Positions 1-9,104 of a stretch of 64,000 nucleotides of DNA are shown here, in pieces. Where the stretch lies: contig NZ_NWTM01000006.1 in the NCBI RefSeq assembly GCF_004137795.1, positions 62,001-126,000 of the forward strand, read 5' to 3'. Below the pieces are notes generated by a model. It saw only the letters and a program-made list of their open reading frames with translations. It made no database searches and had not been told where the DNA came from. A program made the position numbers and the translations under genes. This DNA is from Pectobacterium zantedeschiae. GTDB taxonomy: Bacteria; Pseudomonadota; Gammaproteobacteria; Enterobacterales; Enterobacteriaceae. Each line of letters begins with the position of its first letter. The first letter of the stretch is position 1.

Positions 1-356
1 AAACCGATGTTGATCGCGCGGTAATATTGGCTGTCTGGCTTGAGCTGGCGCAAATCGACCTGATAGAAACCTTCCGGGCTTTTTAAATCGCCTTCAACCC
101 GTTTTGGCCCTAATCCGCCCGAATATTTACAAATTGGATATTGTTCCAATAAACGATATTCGTTGCCGACTTTCGCATAAAGTTCGAATATTCGCTCTTC
201 TTTAAAGATCTGAATATAGATCGGAGAGCCTAATAATTGCTGTTTTAATTCTTTTGCTATCGGCGCAAGCGGCGGTGCAGTCTCGCTAGCGGCGCTGGTA
301 ACAACAAGAGAAGGCAAAAAAAACAACATCGCAAACGACAGCGCGATTTTTTGCAT
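1..356 (-). CDS. dpaA: Murein L,D-transpeptidase-family protein DpaA/YafK, N-terminal part (cut by window edge)
   Basis: Reading leftwards from the ATG at 356, the frame gives a signal peptide (MQKIALSFAMLFFLPSLVV) and then the YafK-like stretch KQQLLGSPIYIQIFKEER and ICKYSGGLGPK, running off the window at about residue 118. In E. coli this family member (YafK, renamed DpaA/LdtF) is a periplasmic L,D-transpeptidase-fold enzyme that detaches Braun lipoprotein from peptidoglycan. The catalytic YkuD Cys/His motif lies in the missing C-terminal part, so activity cannot be judged here. It belongs to the conserved neighbourhood left of dinB in enterobacteria. Only the N-terminal third to half is present. 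Confidence 0.85.
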   Translation of the reverse strand, partial: MQKIALSFAMLFFLPSLVVTSAASETAPPLAPIAKELKQQLLGSPIYIQIFKEERIFELYAKVGNEYRLLEQYPICKYSGGLGPKRVEGDLKSPEGFYQVDLRQLKPDSQYYRAINIG

Positions 357-624
357 TATGGTTCCTGATAATAAAATTGCTGTGCTACGTGCGGTATCCC
401 TGTCGCGCTATTGGTGTTTTAGCGTAGGAGTTGGGCGACCGTTATCGTTCTGTATTTCGTCGCTGAATAGATAACGATGAAAACGAAATCACATTATCAT
501 TGGTTTCATATTAATCAAGCGTTGAAAAGCGCTAAAAAATAACATTTACAAAAAACGGCCCGAAAGGATGCGGGCCGCTCAATTTGAGATCGTTTTTACA
601 TCGTTAATTGCGGAGAAAAGCGTA

Positions 625-1398
625 TCAGGCGCGGGTGGCTTCTATCATAATAATATCGGTGACAAAGGAACCGTCTGCCTGTACCTCAAAATGCTGTGCC
701 ACCTCGTCCGCCAGCGTTTTTTGCAACTCACGGATGGCGATAGCGAAATGTTCTGGCGTGCGCATACGTGCTATCCAACTGCTGAATTCCAGCGTCAACC
801 TGTCGCTGGTGATGTTACGCACGATAAACCCCGCTTCTGTAAACAGACTCAGCCATTCACCCGGCGCGTAGTTGCGTACATGTGAGGTGTCACGCAACTT
901 CTCTACCGTCTGCAAGTAGATGTCCAACAACGGATGGCCCGGTGAAACGACGTCCATCATGATCACTCGACCACCTGGTTTCAGAACGCGCCGCATTTCA
1001 CGCAACGCCTGCCCGACGTCATGCCAGTGATGTGCGGAATAACGGCTGATGATGATGTCCGCACTATTGCTATCGAATGGTAAAGACTCGGCGACACCTT
1101 GCTGAACGCGGATATTATTCAGCCCTTTTTGCTCTGCGGCCTGACTCACCACATCCAGCATTTGGGATGACAGATCATAGGCGACAACCTCCGCGACGGC
1201 CTGTGCGGCGACAAAGCTGGCATGTCCGGCACCGCAGCCAACATCGATCACGCGCGCCTGTGGGAAGGGCGCCAATAAAGTGGCCAGTCGGGTTAAATCT
1301 TTGCCCTGCGCGTGTACCGCGCTGGTCAGGTAGTTCTGTGCCTGTGAGCCGAACTGGTGTTCGACGCGACGATTATGACTCTGTTTTTCTTCCATCAT
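625..1398 (-). CDS. yafE: Class I SAM-dependent methyltransferase, YafE-like
   Basis: A 257-residue class I methyltransferase. Motif I for S-adenosylmethionine binding is VIDVGCGAGHASF (about residues 49-61), followed by the acidic VVAYDLS strand and the post-I SRYSAHHWHD segment, with LKPGGRVIMMDV as the later core motif. The central ISRYSAHHWHDVG and the region around RDTSHVRNY resemble E. coli YafE, whose substrate is unknown. The start is ATG ATG at 1398/1395 behind a GAGAG element. It is transcribed divergently from the XRE-type regulator at 1626, with a 227-bp shared upstream region. Function beyond methyl transfer to a small molecule is not known. Confidence 0.8.
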   Translation of the reverse strand: MMEEKQSHNRRVEHQFGSQAQNYLTSAVHAQGKDLTRLATLLAPFPQARVIDVGCGAGHASFVAAQAVAEVVAYDLSSQMLDVVSQAAEQKGLNNIRVQQGVAESLPFDSNSADIIISRYSAHHWHDVGQALREMRRVLKPGGRVIMMDVVSPGHPLLDIYLQTVEKLRDTSHVRNYAPGEWLSLFTEAGFIVRNITSDRLTLEFSSWIARMRTPEHFAIAIRELQKTLADEVAQHFEVQADGSFVTDIIMIEATRA

Positions 1399-1501
1399 TG
1401 CTCTCGCTTTATCTGAATTGTTCTCGTTTCATCATGGTTAAACGGCGGCGCGCCTGCCAGTAAAGAAGACCTTGGTCTGAGAACACTATAATGAGGGAAA
1501 A

Positions 1502-1533
1502 ATACGGGTACAATATGAGCATTTATACGGGTA
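1502..1533. promoter_or_regulatory. Operator-like repeats between yafE-like gene and XRE regulator
   Basis: The nonamer ATACGGGTA occurs twice in direct orientation (1502-1510 and 1525-1533), 23 bp apart or about two helical turns. The second copy sits in the near-palindrome TATACGGGTATA. The position in the divergent intergenic region suggests a binding site for the adjacent HTH regulator, but this is inference. Confidence 0.35.
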
Positions 1534-1625
1534 TAAAATACTCCCTGTTTGATTAACACATTTTTCATTGATGTTGCGGTCACTGTAAACTGCCTATACG
1601 AACGGGATGAAAAGGACACGTGGTT

Positions 1626-2426
1626 ATGTCTGCAAATACGCTTATGTCTGCCAATTCTCTGAGTGGTCCAAAGGCGCTGGGGGCTTTTTTACGGGCGCTG
1701 CGTGAGCGGACAACGCCCGAAATGGTCGGCTTTCCTGCCTCTGGACGGCGACGCACCAGTGGATTGCGCCGAGAAGAATTGGCGCAAATCGCCCGAATCA
1801 GCACCACCTGGTATACCTGGATTGAGCAGGGGCGTGATGTGTCCGCTTCGGCATCGGCGCTGACTCGCTTGTCACTGGCGTTAAAGCTGGAACCCGCCGA
1901 GCATGACTACCTTTTTAGCCTTGCTGGCGTGCAGGATCCCCAGAAGCAGAATAGGGCAACGTCGCTGGATGCACAGGTTGCCGCCAGCCTGCACCACATT
2001 GCCTGTCCTGCGTATCTTCTGGATGGATGCTGGAACATGCTCGCGTGGAACGCGCCGTCGGAACAGCTGTTCGCCGGATGGTTGGGAAACGATGCCGAAC
2101 CGAATCTGCTGCATTTCATGTTTCTTAATCCATTGGCACGATCGCTGGTGGTGGATTGGCCGGAACGGGCAAAGCGTGTGGTGGCAGAGTTTCGCGCGGA
2201 ATCAAGTCATTACGCACCCACTGAGGCCGTTCGGCAAATTGTGATGGCGCTGTGTGAAGAAAGCCGCGAGTTCAACCTTTGGTGGTCGCAGCAGGCGGTA
2301 ACCGCCCGTGAAGGTGGCGAACGACGTTTTCATCATCCTTTGCTTGGCGATGTGGCCTATCATCAACAGACTTTTCATCCTGCCGGTCATGGGGACGTTA
2401 AGCTGGTGATGCTCATCATGCAGTAA
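1626..2426 (+). CDS. Helix-turn-helix transcriptional regulator, XRE N-terminal and MmyB-like C-terminal domains
   Basis: About 266 residues. The N-terminal part (LGAFLRALRERTTPE, then TSGLRREELAQIARIS and TWYTWIEQGRDVSAS) is an XRE-type HTH with the arrangement typical of MmyB-family regulators. The C-terminal part (WNMLAWNAPSEQLF to the HHPLLGDVAYHQQTFHP region) matches the PAS-like MmyB ligand-binding domain. The frame also opens with a GTG at 1620, but AAAGGA at 1610-1615 is better spaced for the ATG at 1626, so that start is preferred. It is divergent from the methyltransferase gene, with palindromic repeats between them, and probably regulates itself or its neighbour. The ligand is unknown. 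Confidence 0.8.
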   Translation: MSANTLMSANSLSGPKALGAFLRALRERTTPEMVGFPASGRRRTSGLRREELAQIARISTTWYTWIEQGRDVSASASALTRLSLALKLEPAEHDYLFSLAGVQDPQKQNRATSLDAQVAASLHHIACPAYLLDGCWNMLAWNAPSEQLFAGWLGNDAEPNLLHFMFLNPLARSLVVDWPERAKRVVAEFRAESSHYAPTEAVRQIVMALCEESREFNLWWSQQAVTAREGGERRFHHPLLGDVAYHQQTFHPAGHGDVKLVMLIMQ

Positions 2427-2467
2427 ACGCGGCAAGCATCGCGCAACTTGTCTATACTGACTTTGAT

Positions 2468-2483
2468 CTGTATATTTATACAG
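2468..2483. promoter_or_regulatory. LexA (SOS) box upstream of dinB
   Basis: CTGTATATTTATACAG is an exact match to the enterobacterial LexA consensus CTGT-N8-ACAG, centred 26 bp before the dinB start. It is expected to repress dinB until DNA damage. Confidence 0.93.
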
Positions 2484-2501
2484 TGTTGTCGGAGGGCCAG
2501 T

Positions 2502-3560
2502 ATGCGCAAAATCATTCATGTTGATATGGACTGCTTCTACGCAGCAATTGAGATGCGTGATAACCCGCGCCTGCGTGATATTCCTCTGGCGATTGGTGGA
2601 AGCGCCGATCGACGTGGTGTCATTAGTACCGCTAACTATCCTGCCCGACGCTACGGCGTTCGCAGCGCGATGGCGACCGCAACCGCCCTGCGCCTGTGTC
2701 CGCATCTCACCTTGTTACCGGGGCGCATGGACGTATATAAGTCCACGTCGCGCCAAATTCGCGAGATCTTCGCCCGCTATACCTCACTGATTGAACCGCT
2801 TTCTTTGGATGAAGCCTATCTGGATGTCACCGATAGTCCGCACTGTAATGGTTCGGCAACGCGGATCGCTGAAGAAATCCGTAAAACCATTGCGAATGAA
2901 TTGAATCTGACGGCCTCGGCAGGCATTGCGCCGATCAAGTTTCTGGCGAAGGTTGCCTCTGAGTTAAATAAACCGAATGGACAATATGTGATTACACCGG
3001 AGCAGGTAGATGATTTCCTGCTCGCGTTGCCGCTGGAGAAGATTCCTGGCGTCGGGAAAGTGACGGCGAAACGGTTGGAAGAGCGTGGTTTGCATACCTG
3101 TGCTGATGTGCGGGCGTATGCGCTGGCGGATCTGCTCAAAGCATTCGGCAAGTTTGGCCGGGTACTGTGGGAGCGATGTCAGGGGATTGACGAACGGCAG
3201 ATTTCACCAGATCGGCTGAGGAAATCAGTCGGAGTGGAGAAGACGCTGGCGCAAGATATTCACGACTGGGATCAGTGTGAAAACCTGATCGAACAGCTTT
3301 ATCAAGAGCTGGAGGTTCGTCTGAAACGGGTGAAGCCCGATCTGCATATTGCGCGTCAGGGGGTAAAACTCAAGTTCGATGATTTTCAGCAAACGACGCA
3401 GGAGCATGTGTGGCCGATGTTAAATAAACAGGATCTGTTGAAGCTGGCGCAACAAACCTGGCTGGAGCGGCGTAAATCCCGAGGTGTCCGATTGGTTGGG
3501 CTGCATGTGACGCTGCTCGACCCGCAAATTGAGCGACAGTTGGTATTTGATTGGGGATAG
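2502..3560 (+). CDS. dinB: DNA polymerase IV (Y-family translesion polymerase)
   Basis: A 352-residue Y-family polymerase. The catalytic aspartate motif is [17 protein letters not shown] at the N-terminus, and the second acidic motif is [12 protein letters not shown]. The HhH region ([17 protein letters not shown]) and the little-finger domain follow, ending with QLVFDWG, the type of C-terminal tail that contacts the beta clamp. The start at 2502 is chosen because GGAGG (2491-2495) is ideally spaced and the protein then begins [10 protein letters not shown] like known DinB. The frame extends 18 codons upstream, but through the LexA box. Error-prone bypass synthesis after DNA damage is the established role. 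Confidence 0.96.
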   Translation: MRKIIHVDMDCFYAAIEMRDNPRLRDIPLAIGGSADRRGVISTANYPARRYGVRSAMATATALRLCPHLTLLPGRMDVYKSTSRQIREIFARYTSLIEPLSLDEAYLDVTDSPHCNGSATRIAEEIRKTIANELNLTASAGIAPIKFLAKVASELNKPNGQYVITPEQVDDFLLALPLEKIPGVGKVTAKRLEERGLHTCADVRAYALADLLKAFGKFGRVLWERCQGIDERQISPDRLRKSVGVEKTLAQDIHDWDQCENLIEQLYQELEVRLKRVKPDLHIARQGVKLKFDDFQQTTQEHVWPMLNKQDLLKLAQQTWLERRKSRGVRLVGLHVTLLDPQIERQLVFDWG

Positions 3561-3581
3561 CAGGGGCTGGCTAAGAATAAA

Positions 3582-3616
3582 AAGGCGACGGATAACCGTC
3601 GCCTTGGTTTTTATCG
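3582..3616. terminator. Bidirectional intrinsic terminator between dinB and pepD
   Basis: A perfect 10-bp stem, AAGGCGACGG and CCGTCGCCTT with an ATAA loop (3582-3605), is followed by a T-rich stretch on the plus strand and preceded by A residues. It can therefore serve the convergent dinB and pepD genes. Confidence 0.85.
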
Positions 3617-3624
3617 TAATGCGA

Positions 3625-5085
3625 TTAAGCGCGTGGCGGAATCGCTTTCAGCAATTCTGTCAGCAATTTCCAGTACAGATCCACGCTGCCGATATGAACT
3701 TGTTCATCCGGTGAGTGCGGCCCGGTAATGGTTGGCCCGATAGATACCATATCCATCTCTGGGTACGGTTTCTTAAATAGACCACATTCCAGCCCTGCGT
3801 GAATCACCATGATGTTCGGCGTCTTGTTGAACAGCTTCTGATACGTTTCGCGTACCAGCGCCATGACCGGTGAATGCGCATCCGGCTGCCAGCCTGGATA
3901 GCCGCCTTTCGGAGAGGTTTTCGCGCCAGCCAGTTGACCCAGCGCCGTCAGCGTACCCACGACGGCGTCTTTACCGCTATCGATCAGCGAACGAATCAGG
4001 CAGATAATTTCTGCATGATCGTCTTCCATGGTGACAACGCCGAGGTTCAGTGAGGTTTCCACCACACCTTTGACATCGTCGCTCATGCGGATCACGCCGT
4101 TTGGCGTTGCATTGAGCAGCGCCAGCAGACGATCGCGGCTGTCTTGCGTCAGCGGGTGCTCGTTGCTGTCGCTGGCTTCCACCAGCACGGTCAGGTTTTT
4201 CTCAACGGCAGAAAGCTCATTCTTCAGTACGGCCAGATACTCCTGGCTCAGCGTCTTCAACTGCTCGACATCAGCGGCAGGCAGTGACAGCGTGGCGAAG
4301 GCTTCACGCGGAATGGCGTTGCGCAGCGTCCCACCGTTCAGATCGAGAATGCGGATATCCAGCGCTTTCGCCTGCTCGAACAGGAAACGTGCCAGCAGTT
4401 TGTTGGCGTTGCCCAGCCCCAGATGAATGTCGCCACCGGAGTGGCCGCCTTTCAGTCCTTTAATCGTCAGCTTCAGCGTTTGGTAACCAGCAGGTGGCAC
4501 TTCGCGCACCAGCGGCAGACGGGTGATAAAATCAATACCGCCTGCGCAACCCATGTAGATCTCGCCTTCTTCTTCCGAATCGGTGTTGATCAGGATTTCG
4601 CCCTGAAGCCAGTTAGGTTGCAGGCCAAACGCGCCATCCATACCTGCTTCTTCGGTCATGGTCAGCAGCACTTCCAAAGGACCGTGCTCGACACGTGGAT
4701 CGGCCAGCACCGCCAGCGCAGAGGCCATACCAATACCGTTATCCGCGCCCAGCGTGGTGCCGCGTGCTTTCAGCCAGTCACCGTCAACGTAAGGTTGGAT
4801 CGGGTCGGTTGTGAAATCATGTACGGTGTCGTTGTTTTTTTGCGGCACCATGTCCAGATGCGCTTGCAACACGACAGGTTTGCGATTTTCCATACCTGTG
4901 GTTGCCGCTTTGCGCAGCAGAATATTGCCAACCTGATCGCGCTCGGCATAGATGCCTTTCTCTTTAGCCCACTCCAGAATGTGCGCAGCCAGCGCTTCTT
5001 CATGATAAGAAGGGTGCGGGATAGAACAGATTTTGGCGAAAATATCCCATAGAGGCTGGGGGGAAAGTTGAGACAATTCAGACAC
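3625..5085 (-). CDS. pepD: Beta-Ala-His / aminoacyl-histidine dipeptidase (peptidase D)
   Basis: An M20-family metallopeptidase of 486 residues (E. coli PepD has 485). Metal-site and catalytic segments are visible: LQAHLDMVPQKN, TLGADNGIGMA, TMTEEAGMDGAFG, INTDSEEEGEIYMGC and the C-terminal IHAGLECGLF. It cleaves Xaa-His dipeptides such as carnosine and also Cys-Gly. The frame extends to an ATG at 5121, but the GTG at 5085 is preferred because AAGGAG (5095-5100 on the minus strand) is correctly spaced and translation then starts (M)SELSQLSPQPLWDIF as in E. coli. Divergent from gpt, as in E. coli. Confidence 0.95.
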   Translation of the reverse strand: MSELSQLSPQPLWDIFAKICSIPHPSYHEEALAAHILEWAKEKGIYAERDQVGNILLRKAATTGMENRKPVVLQAHLDMVPQKNNDTVHDFTTDPIQPYVDGDWLKARGTTLGADNGIGMASALAVLADPRVEHGPLEVLLTMTEEAGMDGAFGLQPNWLQGEILINTDSEEEGEIYMGCAGGIDFITRLPLVREVPPAGYQTLKLTIKGLKGGHSGGDIHLGLGNANKLLARFLFEQAKALDIRILDLNGGTLRNAIPREAFATLSLPAADVEQLKTLSQEYLAVLKNELSAVEKNLTVLVEASDSNEHPLTQDSRDRLLALLNATPNGVIRMSDDVKGVVETSLNLGVVTMEDDHAEIICLIRSLIDSGKDAVVGTLTALGQLAGAKTSPKGGYPGWQPDAHSPVMALVRETYQKLFNKTPNIMVIHAGLECGLFKKPYPEMDMVSIGPTITGPHSPDEQVHIGSVDLYWKLLTELLKAIPPRA

Positions 5086-5320
5086 TATTTCAGTCTCCTT
5101 TTTAGCTGCCTGTTTCCGCATTCTGGCGTGCAGGGGCTATAGGTTAAAAGTTGAATGCAGTTAGCCACGTAAGGTGGCGTGTCACAAGAGAATATCATTT
5201 TCCATTGAAGCAGGGGAAATTGCCGTTGTCTCTTCTTACTTTTCCTGCTGCAATATGAATCAGCGGGTTTGGTAGGGCGCAGGCTGTCAGGAAAAACTCG
5301 GTTCTCGCGTTGAGAAAAAC

Positions 5321-5349
5321 TGGTTTTTATGTTGTTGGCTATCTATAAT
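5321..5349 (+). promoter_or_regulatory. Candidate sigma-70 promoter for gpt
   Basis: A consensus -10 element TATAAT (5344-5349) lies 68 bp before gpt. At 17-bp spacing the -35 is a weak TGGTTT (5321-5326). The -10 element is convincing; the -35 is not. Confidence 0.4.
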
Positions 5350-5416
5350 CTCGCGCAACCTTTTTCCCCCCTCAGACTCAACTTAAGCCGGTTTTTATTC
5401 GGCTGGGATATATTTT

Positions 5417-5875
5417 ATGAGCGAAAAGTACGTCGTAACCTGGGATATGTTGCAAATTCATGCCCGTAAACTGGCACAGCGTTTACTGCCTGCCGATCAA
5501 TGGAAAGGCATCATTGCCGTAAGCCGCGGTGGTCTGGTTCCTGGCGCGCTGTTAGCGCGTGAGCTTGGCATTCGTCACGTTGATACCGTTTGCATCTCCA
5601 GTTATGACCATGACAACCAGCGCGAAATGAAAGTGATTAAGCGTGCCGAGGGAGATGGCGAAAGGTTTATCGTAGTTGACGATTTGGTTGATACCGGCGG
5701 TACGGCAAAGGCGATTCGCGATATGTATCCGAAAGCGCACTTTGTGACCATTTTCGCCAAACCTGCTGGTCAACCGCTGGTTGACGACTACGTCATTGAT
5801 ATTCCACAAGATACCTGGATTGAGCAGCCGTGGGATATGGGCGTGGTGTTTGTTCCGCCTTTGTCTGGCCGCTAA
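5417..5875 (+). CDS. gpt: Xanthine-guanine phosphoribosyltransferase
   Basis: 152 residues, the same length as E. coli Gpt. The PRPP-binding motif is [18 protein letters not shown], with the purine-site region KWKG-like [19 protein letters not shown] near the N-terminus and the family C-terminus [15 protein letters not shown]. It salvages guanine, xanthine and, less efficiently, hypoxanthine with PRPP. Located between pepD (divergent) and frsA, the conserved enterobacterial order. The gene is followed by a strong hairpin. Confidence 0.96.
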   Translation: MSEKYVVTWDMLQIHARKLAQRLLPADQWKGIIAVSRGGLVPGALLARELGIRHVDTVCISSYDHDNQREMKVIKRAEGDGERFIVVDDLVDTGGTAKAIRDMYPKAHFVTIFAKPAGQPLVDDYVIDIPQDTWIEQPWDMGVVFVPPLSGR

Positions 5876-5904
5876 TCGCCTCGCGATAATTATCGATTTC
5901 CATC

Positions 5905-5932
5905 AATGCCCGGTTTAGCCGGGCATTATTGT
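5905..5932 (+). terminator. Intrinsic terminator after gpt
   Basis: A perfect 9-bp stem AATGCCCGG / CCGGGCATT with loop TTTAG (5905-5927), followed by ATTGTTT. Confidence 0.75.
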
Positions 5933-6137
5933 TTATGGTGATTGTTGTTTATGATGATCGTTGCTTATGGCGATTGTCCTTTCTGAATGACCCTCATTTC
6001 TGCCACCGGCTTTGATCCGATCGTGTGTTTCTGCCGTTGGCATTTGTCTTCCCTGGCCTGAGTTCGTTACACTTTAACCGGTGACGAAGAAGTCGTCTGA
6101 TGCCCGCTAACGGCGGTTCACATTAACGGAGGCTGCT

Positions 6138-7388
6138 GTGGCGCAAGCTAACCTGTCTGAAACGCTATTCAAACCATCCTTCAAACATCCAGAAACCTCG
6201 ACGTTGGTCAGACGTACGCGAAATAGTCAGGAAACGCAGGGGCTGCATTCTACGCTGGAAGGAGAAAAGACCCGCAGTTGGTATCGGATGATTAACCGAC
6301 TGATGTGGATTTGGCGTGGTGTCGATCCGTGGGAAATTGAGGATGTGCTGTCGCGTATCGCCGCGAGTAAAGCTGACAGAAGCAATGAGCAGTTGCTCGA
6401 TACGGTGATTGGCTACCGCGGTGGTAACTGGATCTATGAATGGGCGAAGCAGGGCGCAGACTGGCAGCAACGGGCCACAGAAAGTGGTGATGGCGCGAAA
6501 ACCGGACAGTTTTGGTTGAATGCAGCCAACCTCTACAGCATTGCTGCGTATCCGCATATTAAAGGCGATGAACTGGCAGAACAGGCGCAAACGCTGGCAA
6601 ATCGTGCCTATGAAGAAGCCGCTAAGTACCTGCCTTACGAACTCAAAGAGCTGACCTTTCCAATTGCTGGCGGCGGCACGCTGACCGGCTTTTTGCATAT
6701 GCCATCGCAAGGAAAAGCCCCTTTTCCGACTGTCCTCATGTGCGGCAGTCTGGAAATGTTGCAAAGCGATTATCACCGACTGTTTCAGGACTATTTTGCG
6801 CCAGCAGGCATGGCGATGTTGACGATTGATGTTCCCTCCGTTGGATTTTCTTCCCGCTGGAAGTTGACTCAGGATTCCAGTTTCCTGCATCAGCAGGTCT
6901 TGCGTGCGCTACCGGATATCCCGTGGGTCGATCACAGCCGCGTAGCCGCATTTGGTTTCCGCTTTGGTGCTAATATCGCCGTTCGGCTGGCTTATCTGGA
7001 ATCACAGCGTTTATGTGGCGTGGCCTGTCTTGGCCCAGTGGTGCACCATCTGTTAAGCGATCCGAATCGCCAGCAGCAGGTACCGGACATGTTTATGGAT
7101 GTACTGGCGAGTCGGCTGGGTATGCCGTTTTCGACGGATGCCTCGCTGAAAATCGAACTGGGGCGCTATTCACTGAAAACACAGGGTCTGCTAGGACGCC
7201 GTTGCCCGACGCCGATGCTGGCAGGCTACTGGGAAAACGATCTGTTATGCCCGAAAGAAGAGGCTAGCCTGATTGTGAATTCATCCGCACAAGGGAAGCT
7301 GATGCCAGTTAATTTCTCTCCGATATACCAGAATTTCGATCGCGCATTGCAGCAAATTAACCGGTGGTTGCAGGATAAAGTGTGTTGA
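6138..7388 (+). CDS. frsA: Fermentation-respiration switch protein FrsA (alpha/beta-hydrolase fold)
   Basis: 416 residues, near the family length. N-terminal segments [20 protein letters not shown] and [20 protein letters not shown] and the later [14 protein letters not shown] match E. coli FrsA. The hydrolase core runs from about residue 180 ([12 protein letters not shown]) to the end. The position of the usual nucleophile elbow reads FGFRFGAN, so there is no Ser at the expected place, as in E. coli FrsA. In E. coli FrsA binds unphosphorylated EIIA-Glc and influences flux between respiration and fermentation; its enzymatic activity is debated. The GTG start is placed by GGAGG at 6128-6132. 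Confidence 0.92.
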   Translation: MAQANLSETLFKPSFKHPETSTLVRRTRNSQETQGLHSTLEGEKTRSWYRMINRLMWIWRGVDPWEIEDVLSRIAASKADRSNEQLLDTVIGYRGGNWIYEWAKQGADWQQRATESGDGAKTGQFWLNAANLYSIAAYPHIKGDELAEQAQTLANRAYEEAAKYLPYELKELTFPIAGGGTLTGFLHMPSQGKAPFPTVLMCGSLEMLQSDYHRLFQDYFAPAGMAMLTIDVPSVGFSSRWKLTQDSSFLHQQVLRALPDIPWVDHSRVAAFGFRFGANIAVRLAYLESQRLCGVACLGPVVHHLLSDPNRQQQVPDMFMDVLASRLGMPFSTDASLKIELGRYSLKTQGLLGRRCPTPMLAGYWENDLLCPKEEASLIVNSSAQGKLMPVNFSPIYQNFDRALQQINRWLQDKVC

Positions 7389-7492
7389 TCATGATGGGTA
7401 AACATCCGAGTACCGAACAGTAACCTTATGCCAGGTGGTTGATAAATTACCATTCTCTGCTAAAAAGAATGTTCAACCAGAGGAGATCGTAG

Positions 7493-7867
7493 ATGATGTT
7501 ACCGAGTGGACACTCCAAAAGCCGACTCATGAAAAATTTCACGGCATTGGGGCCTTATATCCGTGAAGCGCAGTGCGAGGATACCGCGTTTTTTTTTGAT
7601 TGCCTGGCGGTTTGCGTCAATATCAAGCCCGCGCCAGAAAATCGCGAGTTCTGGGGCTGGTGGTTGAATTTGGAAGATACGGGTAAAGCCTTTGCCTATG
7701 AGTATCACTACGGTCTGTTTGATAAGCAGGGCAATTGGCGTGAGGAAAAAATTAAGGACAAAGCCGTGGTTGAACAGGTAGAAAATGCCAAACAGGCTTT
7801 CCATGTCCGATTGGAGAAACTGCTGCACTCGCTGGAACCCGCTTGTACCCTCGTCGCACGACCGTGA
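7493..7867 (+). CDS. crl: Sigma factor-binding protein Crl
   Basis: 124 residues, slightly shorter than the 133 aa of E. coli Crl. The diagnostic stretches are [36 protein letters not shown] and [11 protein letters not shown]. Crl binds RpoS (sigma-S) and promotes its assembly with core RNA polymerase. The C-terminus ([11 protein letters not shown]) is shorter and diverges from E. coli. GAGGAG lies just upstream of the ATG. It sits between frsA and proB as in E. coli, but without phoE in between. Confidence 0.93.
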   Translation: MMLPSGHSKSRLMKNFTALGPYIREAQCEDTAFFFDCLAVCVNIKPAPENREFWGWWLNLEDTGKAFAYEYHYGLFDKQGNWREEKIKDKAVVEQVENAKQAFHVRLEKLLHSLEPACTLVARP

Positions 7868-7904
7868 TGATTCCTTAACGATCCCCGATTTATTCGCAGG
7901 TTTT

Positions 7905-7930
7905 CGCGTTATGCCTGTTGGCATAACGCG
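7905..7930 (+). terminator. Strong stem-loop between crl and proB
   Basis: A perfect 11-bp stem CGCGTTATGCC / GGCATAACGCG with a TGTT loop. There is no immediate T-run; a looser T-rich stretch comes 20-40 bases later. It is either a crl terminator of non-canonical type or a structured proB leader. Confidence 0.5.
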
Positions 7931-7990
7931 TCTGTCCTGCTACAACGTTTTCCTTATTCTTATTTTTTGACATCCAACGGCAGAGAAATT

Positions 7991-9094
7991 ATGAGCGGCA
8001 GCCAGACTTTGGTTGTGAAACTGGGCACCAGCGTGCTAACCGGCGGTTCGCGCCGTCTTAACCGTGCCCACATTGTTGAACTGGTTCGCCAGTGCGCGCA
8101 GCAACATGCGGCAGGGCATCGGATCGTTATTGTCACCTCAGGGGCGATTGCCGCTGGGCGCGAACATTTGGGTTACCCTGAGCTCCCGGCAACGATAGCG
8201 ACCAAACAACTGCTGGCCGCCGTGGGTCAAAGCCGCCTGATTCAACTGTGGGAACAGCTGTTTTCCATTTACGGTATCCATGTCGGGCAAATGCTGCTGA
8301 CGCGTGCGGATATGGAAGATCGTGAGCGTTTCCTCAACGCACGCGACACCATGCGGGCGCTGCTGGATAACAATATCGTTCCAGTGATTAATGAAAACGA
8401 CGCGGTTGCGACCGCTGAGATCAAGGTTGGCGATAACGACAACCTGTCCGCGCTGGCGGCGATTCTGGCTGATGCGGATAAGCTGCTGCTGCTGACCGAT
8501 CAGGCAGGGCTGTTTACCGCCGATCCGCGTAATAATCCTGATGCGGAGTTGATCCGTGAAGTGACCGGTATCAACGATGCGCTGCGCAGCATTGCGGGTG
8601 ACAGCGTGTCTGGTCTCGGGACTGGCGGAATGTCGACCAAATTGCAGGCTGCCGATGTGGCCTGTCGTGCTGGCATCGATGTGGTCATTGCCGCAGGCAG
8701 CAAACCGGGCGTGATTGGCGATGTGATCGCGGATATTTCCGTTGGAACGCGTTTTCATGCATTAGATGCACCGCTGGAAAGCCGCAAACACTGGATTTTC
8801 GGTGCGCCACCTGCAGGGGAAATCACTGTAGACGACGGCGCGCTTTCGGCGATTCTTGAACGTGGTAGCTCGCTGTTGCCTAAAGGTATCCGCACTGTAG
8901 AAGGAAATTTCTCTCGTGGCGAAGTGATTCGCGTGCGTAGCCTGGCGGGGCGCGATGTGGCACATGCCGTGACGCGGTATAACAGCGATGCGCTGCGCCT
9001 GATTGCCGGACATCACTCTCAACAGATTGCCGATATTCTTGGCTACGAATATGGTCCGGTTGCTATCCACCGCGACGATATGATTATCAATTAA
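7991..9094 (+). CDS. proB: Glutamate 5-kinase
   Basis: 367 residues, identical in length to E. coli ProB. It begins [20 protein letters not shown], the amino acid kinase N-terminal motif, with [19 protein letters not shown] as the glutamate/ATP-site segment and [18 protein letters not shown]. The C-terminal PUA domain follows from about residue 275. It catalyses the ATP-dependent first step of proline synthesis and is the feedback-controlled enzyme. The frame opens at 7967, but the ATG at 7991 gives [10 protein letters not shown], matching the family N-terminus. proA follows after 10 bases, forming an operon. Confidence 0.96.
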   Translation: MSGSQTLVVKLGTSVLTGGSRRLNRAHIVELVRQCAQQHAAGHRIVIVTSGAIAAGREHLGYPELPATIATKQLLAAVGQSRLIQLWEQLFSIYGIHVGQMLLTRADMEDRERFLNARDTMRALLDNNIVPVINENDAVATAEIKVGDNDNLSALAAILADADKLLLLTDQAGLFTADPRNNPDAELIREVTGINDALRSIAGDSVSGLGTGGMSTKLQAADVACRAGIDVVIAAGSKPGVIGDVIADISVGTRFHALDAPLESRKHWIFGAPPAGEITVDDGALSAILERGSSLLPKGIRTVEGNFSRGEVIRVRSLAGRDVAHAVTRYNSDALRLIAGHHSQQIADILGYEYGPVAIHRDDMIIN

Positions 9095-9104
9095 GGAGTT
9101 CGCA

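Noticed and set aside
4423..5052. 209-codon open frame on the plus strand opposite pepD
   Set aside because: It lies wholly antisense to the full-length pepD gene and lacks protein-like features or a start signal.
6165..6890. 241-codon minus-strand frame opposite frsA
   Set aside because: Shadow of the frsA coding sequence; frsA matches the known protein end to end.
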